Assembly: GCF_002095575.1 (NCBI RefSeq)
Contig: NZ_MLJJ01000018.1
Location: 30,760 to 94,759 of the forward strand
Length of the DNA: 64,000 nt
From: Pantoea septica
GTDB taxonomy: Bacteria; Pseudomonadota; Gammaproteobacteria; Enterobacterales; Enterobacteriaceae
Direction of reading: 5' to 3'
This document shows positions 8,909-17,639 of this stretch, one piece after another. Both the position numbers and the translations under genes were made by a program. Below the pieces are notes generated by a model. It had not been told where the DNA came from, searched no databases, and worked only from the letters and a program-made list of their open reading frames with translations. Every line of letters begins with the position of its first letter. Position 1 is the first letter of the stretch.

Positions 8909-9370
8909 TTAGTTAAAGGCGTTGCCGAGGATCAGCGAAGTGATAATGCCCGTCGCGGCGGCAATCAGCACATAGTTGCCGTCGATATAGGACCAGTATT
9001 CGCCGCGCGGCGGCTCCGGCAGACGGCGCTCGCGCCAGTCGTCTACCCGATAGTGCGGGCCGCGATATTCGTGCGGCATCGGGTGGCCGCGGCGAAAATC
9101 GTGTCCGTTCCAGGCGAAATGATCGCGGTCACGGTCGTGGTAGTCATGTCGGTCGCCATGAGGGTTGCCGGCAAAACGGTCGCGATCCGGACCATGGCCT
9201 TGCGGACCACGGCCGCGATCGTCGTGGCGGTCGCCATCGCGACGATCGCCATCATGCTGCCGCCAGGGCTGGCCATGATGGTCTCCCGGGCCGTCAGCCC
9301 AGGAAAGGGTAGAAATCAGCGAGCTGCATGCAATAAAAGTCGCGATAACGCGTAATGTTGTTTTTTTCAT
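8909..9370 (-). CDS. RcnB-like secreted His/Asp-rich protein
   Basis: 153 residues from the ATG at 9370, chosen because GGAGGT lies just upstream (an ORF extension to 9433 has no ribosome site). A signal peptide of about 25 residues (cleaved near LSWADG) precedes a stretch made mostly of H, D, R and G (repeats like GDRHD and HDYHDRD), then a conserved basic and aromatic end (YRVDDWRERRLPEPPRGEYW) and a hydrophobic C-terminal helix. This is the RcnB/YohN domain architecture; RcnB is periplasmic and tunes nickel and cobalt export through RcnA. No rcnA is nearby. Metal binding is inferred. Confidence 0.8.
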   Translation of the reverse strand: MKKTTLRVIATFIACSSLISTLSWADGPGDHHGQPWRQHDGDRRDGDRHDDRGRGPQGHGPDRDRFAGNPHGDRHDYHDRDRDHFAWNGHDFRRGHPMPHEYRGPHYRVDDWRERRLPEPPRGEYWSYIDGNYVLIAAATGIITSLILGNAFN

Positions 9371-10174
9371 CGTAAACCTCCAGTGGCAACAGCGAACGTT
9401 GCGCCGTTGAGCTCTACTATCGGCGATTCGCATGGCGCCTGCATCTCCAAAAGTCTTAAAAATCTGAAACTTACAGACTATTACGCCGTTTAGCGCTTCC
9501 TTAACACTCGGCAGAAATTATGGAGACCGCTGGACCTGCGGGCGGCGCGATGAACAGACCGCGCAGGCAGCGCGGGCAGCGCATTAAAGGGCGGTTTAGC
9601 AGAGAGGAAAATAGAATCAAACCGAAATGAAAACCCGATCGAAATCGATCGGGGGAATCGAAATTCCTTTATACCGAAGGCCGGCTAATCCTTGCCAAAT
9701 CAAGGAAAAAACTAGAGGAGACAACACCACATCACTAGTGTTGAACAAAGAGACTAACACTGTAGCTATTATTTTGGCAGCACTAATTTTCCTGATTAGG
9801 ATATTTTCTTATTCATATCACGCTGCGCTGACTTAATTTTTAGCGTGAATTAGACTTTCCGTTAAATATCCGCCTCGCGCATCATCATTTAAACAAAACA
9901 GGTATGGGGTCTGACCAGAGGGAGGAATTAATTATTTGGACTATTAATTTGGCTGCTAAATATCGCCTTGCGAAAACTTTAGCGCGCGGTCTGATGGCTC
10001 GCCCGCATGTCGCGTCAGCTCTCACCCTGACGAAGCACAGCGCGAACGAAAAAAGCAATAGTGTTTTCATTTTATTTACGCTTTATCCGCCCCGCTTAGC
10101 CAGGTTTATTAATCGCATTTTTTATGCGAAAGCGATAAAACACGCGATATGCGCTGCGCCCAATAAAAAAGGAC
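9371..10174. other. Long intergenic region with AT-rich part, no convincing gene
   Basis: 804 bp. A perfect 8-bp hairpin CCCGATCG-AAAT-CGATCGGG stands at 9634-9653. From about 9600 to 9900 the base composition is much richer in A and T than the neighbours. A 32-codon ORF from GTG 9738 to 9836 would give a short membrane-like peptide (TVAIILAALIFLIRIFSY), but GAGGAG lies about 18 bases before it, too far to be convincing. The composition suggests foreign or formerly mobile sequence. Confidence 0.45.
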
Positions 10175-10876
10175 TCAGCTGAAAAACTGCGGTAAATCCT
10201 CTATTTCCAACGCGCTAAAATAGTATCCCTGCAGACCGTAAAGCGGGATATGTTCCAGCGCCGCCAGATCCTCTTTATTTTCGACGCCCTCTACGATTAT
10301 CTGCGGACAATAGCGCTGAATATTGGCCATCAATACCGGAAAGATCGATTTATCCTTTTGCTCCCAGAAAAAGCGCTTGTCGATTTTTACCGCCTCAAAC
10401 AGACCGGTATAGAGCGCTTCCAGATTGGCGAAGCCGGTGCCGAGATCGTCGAGGAAAAAACGGATGCCGCGCGCTTTCAGCCGATGCAGCGTTTCGCGCG
10501 CCTCATGATCCTGGTGAAAGTCGATAGCTTCGGAAACCTCTAGCCGTATGACGCTGGCGGTGCTGAGCAGCCAGCCCAGCCGCGCATCCTCCTCCAGCAT
10601 GGTCACCATATCGCGGTCTACATTGATACTGACGAAGAGGTGATGCGCCTCAAGCAGCGCCACAACCGGCGACAAATCGCCCAGCTGCTCATAGAGCAGA
10701 TCGCGCTTTTCGCTGCACGGCATATTTTCAATCACCATAAAGGGATTGCGCGATTTCCCCGCCAGCGAGGTGTAGCGCGTCAGCAGCTCAAAACCGACAA
10801 AGCGGCCGCTCTGCGACATAACCGGCTCAAGGATAAATTTTTTACTCAGCGTAGAGGCCAGGGAGTGTGAATTCAT
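10175..10876 (-). CDS. Stand-alone EAL domain cyclic-di-GMP phosphodiesterase
   Basis: 233 residues from the ATG at 10876, chosen for CGAGG six bases upstream; the longer frame to 10993 lacks a ribosome site. All residues normally needed for c-di-GMP hydrolysis are present: Glu30 in the ELL variant of EAL, Asn85, Glu113/Glu116 (LEVSE), the Asp143-Asp144 pair (DDLGTG), Lys164, Glu197 (VEGVEN) and Gln216 (LQGYYF). So it is probably an active enzyme rather than a degenerate YdiV-type anti-FlhD protein of similar length. No membrane or sensor domain is attached; it should act in the cytoplasm, lowering c-di-GMP to favour motility. Confidence 0.85.
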   Translation of the reverse strand: MNSHSLASTLSKKFILEPVMSQSGRFVGFELLTRYTSLAGKSRNPFMVIENMPCSEKRDLLYEQLGDLSPVVALLEAHHLFVSINVDRDMVTMLEEDARLGWLLSTASVIRLEVSEAIDFHQDHEARETLHRLKARGIRFFLDDLGTGFANLEALYTGLFEAVKIDKRFFWEQKDKSIFPVLMANIQRYCPQIIVEGVENKEDLAALEHIPLYGLQGYYFSALEIEDLPQFFS

Positions 10877-11193
10877 AAATACCTCGGGCAAAGCCCAAAC
10901 GACAGCGTCCAACCCCGCATAAAGCCCGCCAGGGCTGGCTGCGACGAGAAGCGCTGCCTCATTGATCGTCTGGTTTTGCACTTCCTGTTGCACGGTTTAT
11001 TAGGCCCGCGCGAAATAAACGCGCGCATTTCACCCTGTTTTTTAGTTTTGGCAATATTTTTTCAACTGGCGGCGTGAGAGACGCAAAGAAATACCGGAAG
11101 CAAAAGTAAACAGCGGTTTGTTTAAGAGTAGCGAAAGATAGCGCAGCGGAAAGGTAAATTAACCGCGCGTTTTGTCAACGCGCGGTCGGCGGC
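10877..11193. other. Intergenic region upstream of the EAL gene
   Basis: 317 bp between two minus-strand genes. It holds the terminator of the iron-chelate binding protein gene (11163-11185) and presumably the EAL promoter. The frame in 10877-10993 is open but looks non-coding. Confidence 0.5.
11163..11185 (-). terminator. Intrinsic terminator of the periplasmic binding protein gene
   Basis: On the minus strand, CCGCGCGTT-GACAA-AACGCGCGG followed by TTAATTT: a 9-bp stem with a T-rich tail, eight bases after the stop codon. Confidence 0.75.
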
Positions 11194-12288
11194 TCAGGGC
11201 GCGCTTAAGGTCACCGGCGCATCCGGCAGCCGGGTAAAGTGGGTCACGATGTAGTGGAAATCGGCCGTAGGATCGAGCTGCGCAAACGTCTGCGGATAGA
11301 GATCTTTCGCCAGAATCTCCATGCCGATGATGTTGTAAGGATGGTTATAGAAGTGGTGATAAACCCCATAAACGCGGCCATTCTCGACCGGCGCGATCTG
11401 CTTCAGACCGCTGCGGTTCAGCAAACCGCTAAAGGTCGCTGAAACCTCCTGCGGCGTCGTGTTATAGCCAAACGGCAGCACGCCAGGGTTAGGACGCTTC
11501 GAGCCGGTCATAATATAAACGTCCGGCTTCATAGCGATAATCTTCTCAAGCGAAACAAAGCCGGCGTTGCCCGGCAGCAGCGCGGAGCCGATATTCTTAC
11601 CGCCCACCGCCTCCACCAGTCCGCCCCAGCCGTTATGGCCGTGCGTGAAACAGCAGTTGTCGCTGTTGCCGGCGATCGGCTCGATAAACACCGTCGGCTT
11701 CTTCGGCACCTGGGCGATGGCCGCGTCGAGCTGCTGTAAACGCTGCTGATAAAAGGCGGTATAGTCGGCCGCCTCTTTCTCGCGGTTAAGCACCTTGCCG
11801 AGCAGCGCCACGCTGCGCGCGGTGTTCTCTTTCGGGTGCAGCTCATAGTCGATAAACAACACCGGAATATTGAGCCCTTTCAGCGTATCCAGCACGCCTG
11901 ACTGCTGCAGCGCCGATTTCGCGCGCAGCTGGGCGATCATCAGGTCCGGCTTCTGCGCCAGCACGCTTTCGAGATTGACCTGCCCCTGATCGTTGAAGCC
12001 CATATCAACAATGTTGCTTGCCTGCGGCCAGCGCTGCCTCAGCAGCTCCCAGGTCTGGGTATCCTGCTTTTTCGGCAGGTTATTCCACGCCACCACGCGC
12101 CTGAAGGGATTGTCGCGGTCGAGCAGCGCCAGCGCCAGCACGTCGCGGCCATCCTGCAGGATCACATGCTGCGGCTCACGATCGAGCCGAATGGCGTTGC
12201 CGTCGAGATCGGTGATCTGCAGCGGGTAAGTGGTGGCGCCGCACGCCGCCGACGTCAGCAGCCCGGCCAGCAGAAGTCCCTTTTTCAT
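11194..12288 (-). CDS. Periplasmic iron-chelate (FecB/FepB-type) ABC substrate-binding protein
   Basis: 364 residues with an N-terminal signal peptide (MKKGLLLAGLLTSAACGA) and the PBP class III fold: ITDLDGNAIRLDREPQHVIL start, EPI...FTHGHNGWGG middle and KPDVYIMTGS near the second lobe. Such proteins hand ferric siderophore or haem to an inner-membrane ABC permease. The cysteine at residue 16 is not in a good lipobox, so it is probably soluble. GAGG lies eight bases before the ATG, and a Fur-like site is just upstream. No permease or ATPase gene adjoins it, so it must work with a system encoded elsewhere. The ligand is unknown. Confidence 0.83.
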   Translation of the reverse strand: MKKGLLLAGLLTSAACGATTYPLQITDLDGNAIRLDREPQHVILQDGRDVLALALLDRDNPFRRVVAWNNLPKKQDTQTWELLRQRWPQASNIVDMGFNDQGQVNLESVLAQKPDLMIAQLRAKSALQQSGVLDTLKGLNIPVLFIDYELHPKENTARSVALLGKVLNREKEAADYTAFYQQRLQQLDAAIAQVPKKPTVFIEPIAGNSDNCCFTHGHNGWGGLVEAVGGKNIGSALLPGNAGFVSLEKIIAMKPDVYIMTGSKRPNPGVLPFGYNTTPQEVSATFSGLLNRSGLKQIAPVENGRVYGVYHHFYNHPYNIIGMEILAKDLYPQTFAQLDPTADFHYIVTHFTRLPDAPVTLSAP

Positions 12289-12307
12289 CGCTTACTACCT
12301 CAGTAAC

Positions 12308-12322
12308 TAATAATTATTCTCA
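12308..12322 (-). promoter_or_regulatory. Candidate Fur box
   Basis: TGAGAATAATTATTA on the minus strand fits the 7-1-7 Fur motif TGATAATnATTATCA at 12 of 14 specified bases. It lies 20 bp before the start of the periplasmic iron-chelate binding protein gene, so iron repression is likely. Confidence 0.7.
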
Positions 12323-12370
12323 ACAAAGTTAGCATGTTGCGGGACGGGAAAGCTATACCGCGACTAAACG

Positions 12371-12387
12371 GCCCGCGCCAGGCGGGC
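12371..12387 (-). terminator. Hairpin after sdaC
   Basis: GCCCGC and GCGGGC arms with a 5-base loop, ten bases after the sdaC stop. The tail on the minus strand (CGTTTAGT) is only modestly T-rich. Confidence 0.5.
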
Positions 12388-12396
12388 GTCTTCTCG

Positions 12397-13692
12397 TTAG
12401 CTGAGCAGGGAGTAGAAGATGGCGGAGATCGCCACCAGCCCAACCAGCACCACGAACAGATTGCTGAGATGCCCGCTGTATTTGCGCATCGCGGGAACGC
12501 GGCGGATGGCGTACATCGGCATCAGGAACAGAATTATCGCGATCACCGGCCCGCCGAGGGTTTCGATCATATCGAGAATGCTCGGGTTCCAGCTCGCCAC
12601 CAGCCAGGTGCTGAACAGCATAAACAGCGCCGTCGCCCGGTTCAGCTTCGCAGGCGCCAGGCTTTTGCCGCGGCTGTGCAGCATTTTATTGACCAGGCCG
12701 TTAAAGCCTTCGCGCGCGCCGAGATAGTGGCCGAGAAAGGATTTGGTAATGGCGACGATGGCGATCAGCGGGCCGAGCCAGGCGATAACCGGGACGTTAA
12801 AGTGGTTGGCGAGATAGGAGAGAATCGAGATATTCTGCGCCTTCGCCGCGGCGAGATCCTGCGGCGACAGGCTGAGCACGCAGCTAAAGACGAAAAACAT
12901 CACCGTCGCCACCATCAGCAGATGGGAACAGGCGAGAATGCGCGAGCACCTGGGCTCCGCGCCTTCGCCATACTCCGCGCGCTTCGCCACGGCGAACGAG
13001 GAGATGATGGGCGAATGGTTAAAAGAGAAGACCATCACCGGGATCGCCAGCCACAGCGTCATCGCGATGCCTTTGCCGCCGCCGCTGTGGTGCAGCGACA
13101 GGGTCTGCAGCGCCGCGCCATGCCAGTGCGGGATCAGATATACCGCCAGCAGCATCAGTACCGCGACAAAGGGAAAGACCAGAATGCTCATCGCCCTGAC
13201 AATCATCTGTTCGCCGAAGCGCACCACCGTCATCAGACCGATAATCAGTATCAGCGACAGCAGCACGCGCGGCGGCGACACCAGCCCTAACTGATGTTCG
13301 ATAAAGCTCTCGACCGTATTGGTGATCGCCACGCTGTACATCAGCAGAATGGGAAAGATGGCGAAGAAGTAGAGCAGCGTAATGATTTTGCCCGCGCCGG
13401 CGCCGAAGTGCTCTTCCACCACGTCCGTAATATCTTCTCCCGCGTTTTTGCCGGAGAGCACAAAGCGGGTCAGCGCGCGATGGGAGTAAAAGGTCAGAGG
13501 AAAGGCGAGGATCGCCATAATGATCAGCGGCAGCAGCCCGCCGACGCCTGCGTTGATGGGCAAAAAGAGTACACCTGCGCCAATGGCTGTGCCGTAAAGC
13601 CCCAGCATCCAGGTGGTGTCGGTTTTGCGCCAGCCGCGTTCGGCGGGCGCCTCTGCGGCTGCGGTCAGCGCGCCGGTTTGCGTGGTTTTCAT
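12397..13692 (-). CDS. sdaC: Serine:H+ symporter SdaC
   Basis: 431 residues against 429 in E. coli and very similar throughout (HAAAP amino acid permease family, about 11 membrane helices). Signatures are WRKTDTTWMLGLYGTAIGAG at residues 21-40, FSFNHSPIISSFAVAKR and KSFLGHYLGAREGFNG. It imports L-serine with protons. In E. coli sdaC is followed by serine deaminase sdaB; here no deaminase is adjacent, so the pairing has been lost or the genes separated. The ATG at 13692 was kept because MKTTQTG aligns with E. coli METTQTS. Confidence 0.93.
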   Translation of the reverse strand: MKTTQTGALTAAAEAPAERGWRKTDTTWMLGLYGTAIGAGVLFLPINAGVGGLLPLIIMAILAFPLTFYSHRALTRFVLSGKNAGEDITDVVEEHFGAGAGKIITLLYFFAIFPILLMYSVAITNTVESFIEHQLGLVSPPRVLLSLILIIGLMTVVRFGEQMIVRAMSILVFPFVAVLMLLAVYLIPHWHGAALQTLSLHHSGGGKGIAMTLWLAIPVMVFSFNHSPIISSFAVAKRAEYGEGAEPRCSRILACSHLLMVATVMFFVFSCVLSLSPQDLAAAKAQNISILSYLANHFNVPVIAWLGPLIAIVAITKSFLGHYLGAREGFNGLVNKMLHSRGKSLAPAKLNRATALFMLFSTWLVASWNPSILDMIETLGGPVIAIILFLMPMYAIRRVPAMRKYSGHLSNLFVVLVGLVAISAIFYSLLS

Positions 13693-14056
13693 CTGCCTGT
13701 CCTGTCTTCATGACGCCAACGCCGTCGACGGTGAGTTGGCATCGACGGCCGCATTACCGCGTCGCCCTGCACTGCCGCCTTGCGGCAGCACGACGATTCG
13801 CGGCAAAAAAACGTCTCTCCGCGGCGGGAGTAAACGATTGCGCAGGATTTTTACACACCTTAACGACAGGCTTCAACCGCGATGCGCCGATCGTGCATAT
13901 TTAGGCCGAATATCCGCTAACGCGGCGATGCGCCCGCTTTGTCGCGCGCGCTCCGACGCGCTGGATATAAATTTCAAACGAAACCGCAGATTGGCATTAC
14001 AAAGCGCGCCGGGCGTTCTATAGTTCACCCGCAACACTTAATCCTGAGGTTTATGC
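13693..14056. other. Divergent intergenic region between sdaC and the AI-2E family gene
   Basis: 364 bp without a supported gene. It should contain promoters for both neighbours; only a weak one for the rightward gene was picked out (13997-14024). Confidence 0.5.
13997..14024 (+). promoter_or_regulatory. Candidate sigma-70 promoter
   Basis: TTACAA (13997-14002), 16-bp spacer, TATAGT (14019-14024), 33 bp before the start of the AI-2E family gene. The -35 is weak. Confidence 0.4.
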
Positions 14057-15199
14057 ATGCGTGTTAAAGGACTAAATATCGGTTTCTTCATCGTGATTCT
14101 GGCGATAGTGACCGTTGCGTTTTTCGATGTACTGGCGCCCTACTTTTCCCCGATTCTCTGGGCCGCCATCCTGGCGGTGATTTTCGCCCCCCTGAAGACC
14201 TGGCTGCGGCATAAAATGGGCGATCGCAACGGTGTGGCGTCGCTGGTGACGCTGCTGATTATCTGCCTGATCGTGTTTACGCCGCTGGCGGTTATCGCCT
14301 CTTCGCTGGTGGTGGAGGTTAACGCCGTCTATCTCAAGCTGCAGAGCAATTCGGCGCAGTTTCCGGCGGTATTCGCCGATCTGCTGCATCACCTGCCCGG
14401 CTGGCTGCGCAACTTCCTCTCTGAGCATCAGATGAATAACGCGGCGCAGATCCAGCAGAAGCTGTCGACCTTCGCGCTCAAGGGCGGCCAGTATATGGCG
14501 GGCAGCGTGTTCCTGATCGGCAAAGGCACCTTCACCTTTACCGTCGGCTTCGGCGTGATGCTCTATCTGCTCTTCTTCCTGCTGAAAGATGGCTCCTATC
14601 TGGTGCATCTGATTCTGGAGGCGCTGCCGCTTTCGACCTACGTGAAGCATCACCTGTTTATGAAGTTCGCCGCCGTTTCGCGCGCCACGGTCAAAGGCAC
14701 GGTAGTGGTCGGCATCGTGCAGGGGATTCTGGGCGGGCTGGCGTTCTGGTTTGTGGATATCGACGGCAGCCTGCTGTGGGGCGCGCTGATGGCGTTCCTG
14801 TCGCTGATCCCCGCCGTGGGTTCGGCGATTATATGGGTGCCTGCGGCGATATTCTTCTTCGCGACCGGCGCGCTGTGGAAGGGGTTATTCCTGGTCGGTT
14901 TCTTTGTGGTGATCGTCGGCCTGGTAGACAATATTCTGCGTCCGCTGCTGGTGGGCAAAGATACCAAAATGCCTGATTACCTGATTCTGATCGCCACCTT
15001 AGGCGGCATGGAGATTTACGGCATTAACGGCTTCGTGATTGGTCCGCTGATCGCCGCGTTGTTTATCGCCTGCTGGAACCTGCTGTCGGGCAAAGATAAC
15101 CGCGACAACGTCGAAGAGATTGACGAAGAGTTTATCGAAGAAGGGAAAAAGCTGTCGGACGAGGCCGCACTCGGGAATGACGCGGGGAGTGGTGCGTGA
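14057..15199 (+). CDS. AI-2E family transporter (PF01594-type membrane protein)
   Basis: 380 residues with about eight membrane helices: two at the N-terminus (to about residue 45 and 60-85), a soluble segment near 95-155, and a cluster from 160 to 350. The family hallmark region (GGMEIYGINGFVIGPLIAALFIACW) lies near the end, followed by an acidic tail (EEIDEEFIEEGKK). Members export autoinducer-2, act as Na+/H+ antiporters or have unknown roles; sequence alone does not decide. It is distinct from E. coli YdiK. The gene appears monocistronic with its own terminator. Confidence 0.85.
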   Translation: MRVKGLNIGFFIVILAIVTVAFFDVLAPYFSPILWAAILAVIFAPLKTWLRHKMGDRNGVASLVTLLIICLIVFTPLAVIASSLVVEVNAVYLKLQSNSAQFPAVFADLLHHLPGWLRNFLSEHQMNNAAQIQQKLSTFALKGGQYMAGSVFLIGKGTFTFTVGFGVMLYLLFFLLKDGSYLVHLILEALPLSTYVKHHLFMKFAAVSRATVKGTVVVGIVQGILGGLAFWFVDIDGSLLWGALMAFLSLIPAVGSAIIWVPAAIFFFATGALWKGLFLVGFFVVIVGLVDNILRPLLVGKDTKMPDYLILIATLGGMEIYGINGFVIGPLIAALFIACWNLLSGKDNRDNVEEIDEEFIEEGKKLSDEAALGNDAGSGA

Positions 15200-15227
15200 G
15201 CGGCATCCCTGCCGGCTCGGCCCGCGC
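15199..15227 (+). repeat. Partial copy of a dispersed intergenic repeat
   Basis: 29 bases beginning AGCGGCATCC that match positions 53958-53986 at 26 of 29 places. They start at the last base of the AI-2E gene stop codon. The full, cruciform-like copy is at 53921-54038. Confidence 0.6.
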
Positions 15228-15262
15228 GAACAGGCATTTCATCCCTGAGGAGCGGTAGCTGC

Positions 15263-15281
15263 CGGGCCAACGCCCGTTTTT
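15263..15281 (+). terminator. Intrinsic terminator of the AI-2E family gene
   Basis: CGGGC-CAAC-GCCCG followed by TTTTT. Confidence 0.75.
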
Positions 15282-15291
15282 ACAGGCTTAA

Positions 15292-15326
15292 GGAGCCGTC
15301 TGTGTGGGACCCACTCAGACGGCTCC
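15292..15326. terminator. 35-bp near-perfect palindrome between convergent genes
   Basis: Arms GGAGCCGTCTG and CAGACGGCTCC (11 bp) enclose a second palindrome GTGGG-A-CCCAC, with one T:T mismatch between. It ends five bases before the stop of the UPF0149 gene and so probably terminates it; the T-rich tail on that strand is short. Confidence 0.65.
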
Positions 15327-15331
15327 GGCGC

Positions 15332-15898
15332 TTAGTGAATCGCGTCGGTTTTGCCATGCCAGTAGTTATAGAGACGCAGCGCCGCAGGCTGGATAGCGTC
15401 AGTGCTCTGCAAGTAGGCGATCTCATCCATACCGTCGAGTTTTTCGACCTCATCAATATCGCCGTGCAGCGCAATCGCCTGCAGAGACGGCTGTAGCTCG
15501 GCGGGCAACTCCGGCCATTCCGCCAGCGCCACGCCGGTCATATAGCCGAAGCACCACTCTTCCACCACCAGCAGTTCGCGGCCGTCCATTTCACGGTAGC
15601 CGAACAGCGGCTCAAACTGCTCCGGGTAAAGGCTGAGGCGCTCGGCGATATCGTTCATCATCCGCGCCGCCAGGGTATTGAAACGCTGCTCATCCGCAGG
15701 ATCGTCCCAGTCCGGCGCGCTTTCGCCCCAGATAACCGGCTTCATCGCATCAAGCGCCAGCGGCGACGGACTGGAGAGCGCCGCGGTGAAAAGACCGTCC
15801 AGCTCGCTGATATCGATCAAGCCGTCTTCGCTGTCGTGCTCCATCAACACATCTTCCATCCACTCGATTTCGTCTGCGTTCAGTGGGCCTGTAGCCAT
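15332..15898 (-). CDS. UPF0149 (YecA/YgfB) family protein
   Basis: 188 residues from the ATG at 15898, chosen for AGAGGA eight bases upstream and because family homology starts here (MATGPLNADEIEWMEDVL). The acidic, helical sequence is typical of UPF0149 (ISELDGLFTAALSSPSPL, W near residue 60, EEWCFGYMTGVALAEWPEL). E. coli YecA carries a C-terminal SEC-C zinc motif; this protein ends KTDAIH without one, so it is the short form. Function is not established. The frame stays open for 104 more codons upstream, which may be a separate leader peptide. Confidence 0.82.
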   Translation of the reverse strand: MATGPLNADEIEWMEDVLMEHDSEDGLIDISELDGLFTAALSSPSPLALDAMKPVIWGESAPDWDDPADEQRFNTLAARMMNDIAERLSLYPEQFEPLFGYREMDGRELLVVEEWCFGYMTGVALAEWPELPAELQPSLQAIALHGDIDEVEKLDGMDEIAYLQSTDAIQPAALRLYNYWHGKTDAIH

Positions 15899-16318
15899 GG
15901 TAATTCCTCTTGTGGTGTGTCGAAGGTGTGGGCGGCGCACGCTGGCATGCAGCCCTGTGGAAAGTCGGGTGAGAAAACCGCGTCTCAGCGGGGAATCTGT
16001 TTCGCTGCGGGTAGTGTGCCTGAGAGCAGGCGCGAAGCCAACCAAAGAGACCGGCGGCAAGCGAATGTCGTACCACGTCGGTATGAAGCCGGTCACGAAA
16101 TTGATAAGGCAAAAAGGAGCCGTCAGAGGCGGCGAGCGGTCGCCTGTGCGCGCTGTCGCCAGTCGCTGCCGGATGTCGCTCTCAGCAGGCGGAAAATTCA
16201 TGCGCCGCACGCATTAATCGATACGCAAAATGCACTTATTAACTCCGCCTTCCTGTTCCAGTCTTGAGTCACAACAAAGTAATGAATCATTAACATTACG
16301 TAAACGCTGGAGCATTTA
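15899..16318. other. Long leader region with a phage-like open frame
   Basis: 420 bp between the divergent UPF0149 and citrate-symporter genes. On the minus strand, 15899-16210 is open in frame with UPF0149 and contains segments such as PPVSLVGFAPALRHTTRSE and RRGFLTRLSTGLHASVRR. These resemble, from memory, leader peptides (Ash/Icd-like) encoded over the regulated immunity leaders of P4-type phages and their chromosomal relatives. It has no clear ribosome site. It may be a structured regulatory leader RNA rather than a protein. Confidence 0.4.
16279..16299. promoter_or_regulatory. Palindrome upstream of the citrate-type symporter
   Basis: GTAATG-(9)-CATTAC, perfect arms, centred 30 bp before the start codon at 16319. 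The geometry suits a LysR-type or other dimeric regulator; the LysR gene at the end of this cluster is the obvious candidate. Confidence 0.45.
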
Positions 16319-17629
16319 ATGGAAACATCCTCTGCATCAATCAACACGGTTTGCGCCCGGGCAGGCGCGATCCTTCGCGTCACTTCGGGAAACTTTCTCG
16401 AACAGTTCGACTTTTTCCTGTTCGGCTTTTACGCCACCTATATCGCCCACACCTTCTTTCCGGCGAGCAGTGAATTCGCCTCGCTAATGATGACCTTCGC
16501 CGCCTTCGGTGCCGGCTTCCTGATGCGCCCCATCGGCGCGGTGGTGCTGGGCGCCTATATCGATAAAGTGGGCAGGCGCAAAGGGCTTATCGTCACGCTC
16601 TCGATTATGGCGACGGGCACCTTTCTGATCGTGTTGATCCCTTCCTATGCGGCGATCGGCTACTGGGCGCCGCTGATTGTGCTGATGGGACGGCTGCTGC
16701 AGGGCTTTTCCGCAGGCGCGGAGCTGGGCGGCGTCTCGGTTTATCTCTCTGAAATCGCCACCCCGGGCAAAAAAGGCTTCTATACCAGCTGGCAGTCCGG
16801 CAGCCAGCAGGTCGCCATTATGGTGGCCGCGGCGATGGGATTCGCCCTCAACGCCCTGATGGAGGAGAGCGCGATTCGCGACTGGGGATGGCGCATTCCT
16901 TTTCTGTTCGGCTGCTTGATCGTACCGTTTATTTTCTTCCTGCGGCGCAATCTGGAGGAGACGGCGGAATTCAGCGCGCGCCGCCAGCATCCTGAAATGC
17001 GCCAGGTCTTTAGCACGCTGCTCGGCAACTGGAAAACCGTGATGGCGGGCATGCTGATGGTGGCGATGACCACCACCGCCTTCTATCTGATCACCGTTTA
17101 TGCGCCCACCTTCGGCAAAAAAGTGTTGATGCTAAGCGCATCGGACAGCCTGCTGGTGACCCTGCTGGTGGCGGTCTCAAACTTTATCTGGCTGCCGATC
17201 GGCGGAGCGATCTCGGATCGCTACGGGCGAAAACCGGTGCTGATCGCCATGGCGCTGATCGCCATCGCGACCTCCTACCCTGCCCTTAAATATCTGGCGG
17301 CCGATCCGAGCTTCTACTCGATGCTGGGCGTGCTGCTGTGGCTCTCGTTTATTTACGGGCTCTACAACGGCGCCATGATCCCGGCGTTAACGGAGATCAT
17401 GCCGGTCTCGGTCCGGGTCGCGGGCTTCTCGCTGGCCTATAGCCTCGCCACCGCGCTGTTCGGCGGCTTTACGCCCGCCATCTCCACCGCGCTGATTGAA
17501 GTGACCGGCGACAAAGCCGCGCCTGGCTTATGGATGAGCTTCGCCGCCGCGTGCGCGCTGCTGGCGACCCTGTTCCTCTATAAGCAAGAGGCGGTCCATC
17601 ATCACGCCGCTAAAAAAACGTTTGGTTAA
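16319..17629 (+). CDS. Citrate/tricarballylate:H+ symporter (CitA/TcuC type, MFS)
   Basis: 436 residues with 12 predicted helices. It is very close to Klebsiella/Salmonella CitA and Tcu[20 protein letters not shown] at the start, the MFS motif [24 protein letters not shown], and [10 protein letters not shown] in the second half. It should import a tricarboxylate with protons. CitA and TcuC are similar enough that citrate and tricarballylate cannot be told apart by eye. No tcuAB catabolic genes follow, which leans towards citrate. It is co-directional with a periplasmic binding protein 10 bp downstream. Confidence 0.88.
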   Translation: METSSASINTVCARAGAILRVTSGNFLEQFDFFLFGFYATYIAHTFFPASSEFASLMMTFAAFGAGFLMRPIGAVVLGAYIDKVGRRKGLIVTLSIMATGTFLIVLIPSYAAIGYWAPLIVLMGRLLQGFSAGAELGGVSVYLSEIATPGKKGFYTSWQSGSQQVAIMVAAAMGFALNALMEESAIRDWGWRIPFLFGCLIVPFIFFLRRNLEETAEFSARRQHPEMRQVFSTLLGNWKTVMAGMLMVAMTTTAFYLITVYAPTFGKKVLMLSASDSLLVTLLVAVSNFIWLPIGGAISDRYGRKPVLIAMALIAIATSYPALKYLAADPSFYSMLGVLLWLSFIYGLYNGAMIPALTEIMPVSVRVAGFSLAYSLATALFGGFTPAISTALIEVTGDKAAPGLWMSFAAACALLATLFLYKQEAVHHHAAKKTFG

Positions 17630-17639
17630 GGAAAAACAG

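Noticed and set aside
9738..9836. 32-codon hydrophobic ORF in an AT-rich region
   Set aside because: Ribosome site too far upstream and no known homologue; kept only as a remark on the intergenic region.
12334..13290. Long plus-strand ORF opposite sdaC
   Set aside because: It is the complement of a clear permease gene; its His/Arg/Gln-rich translation is typical of a shadow of a hydrophobic protein.
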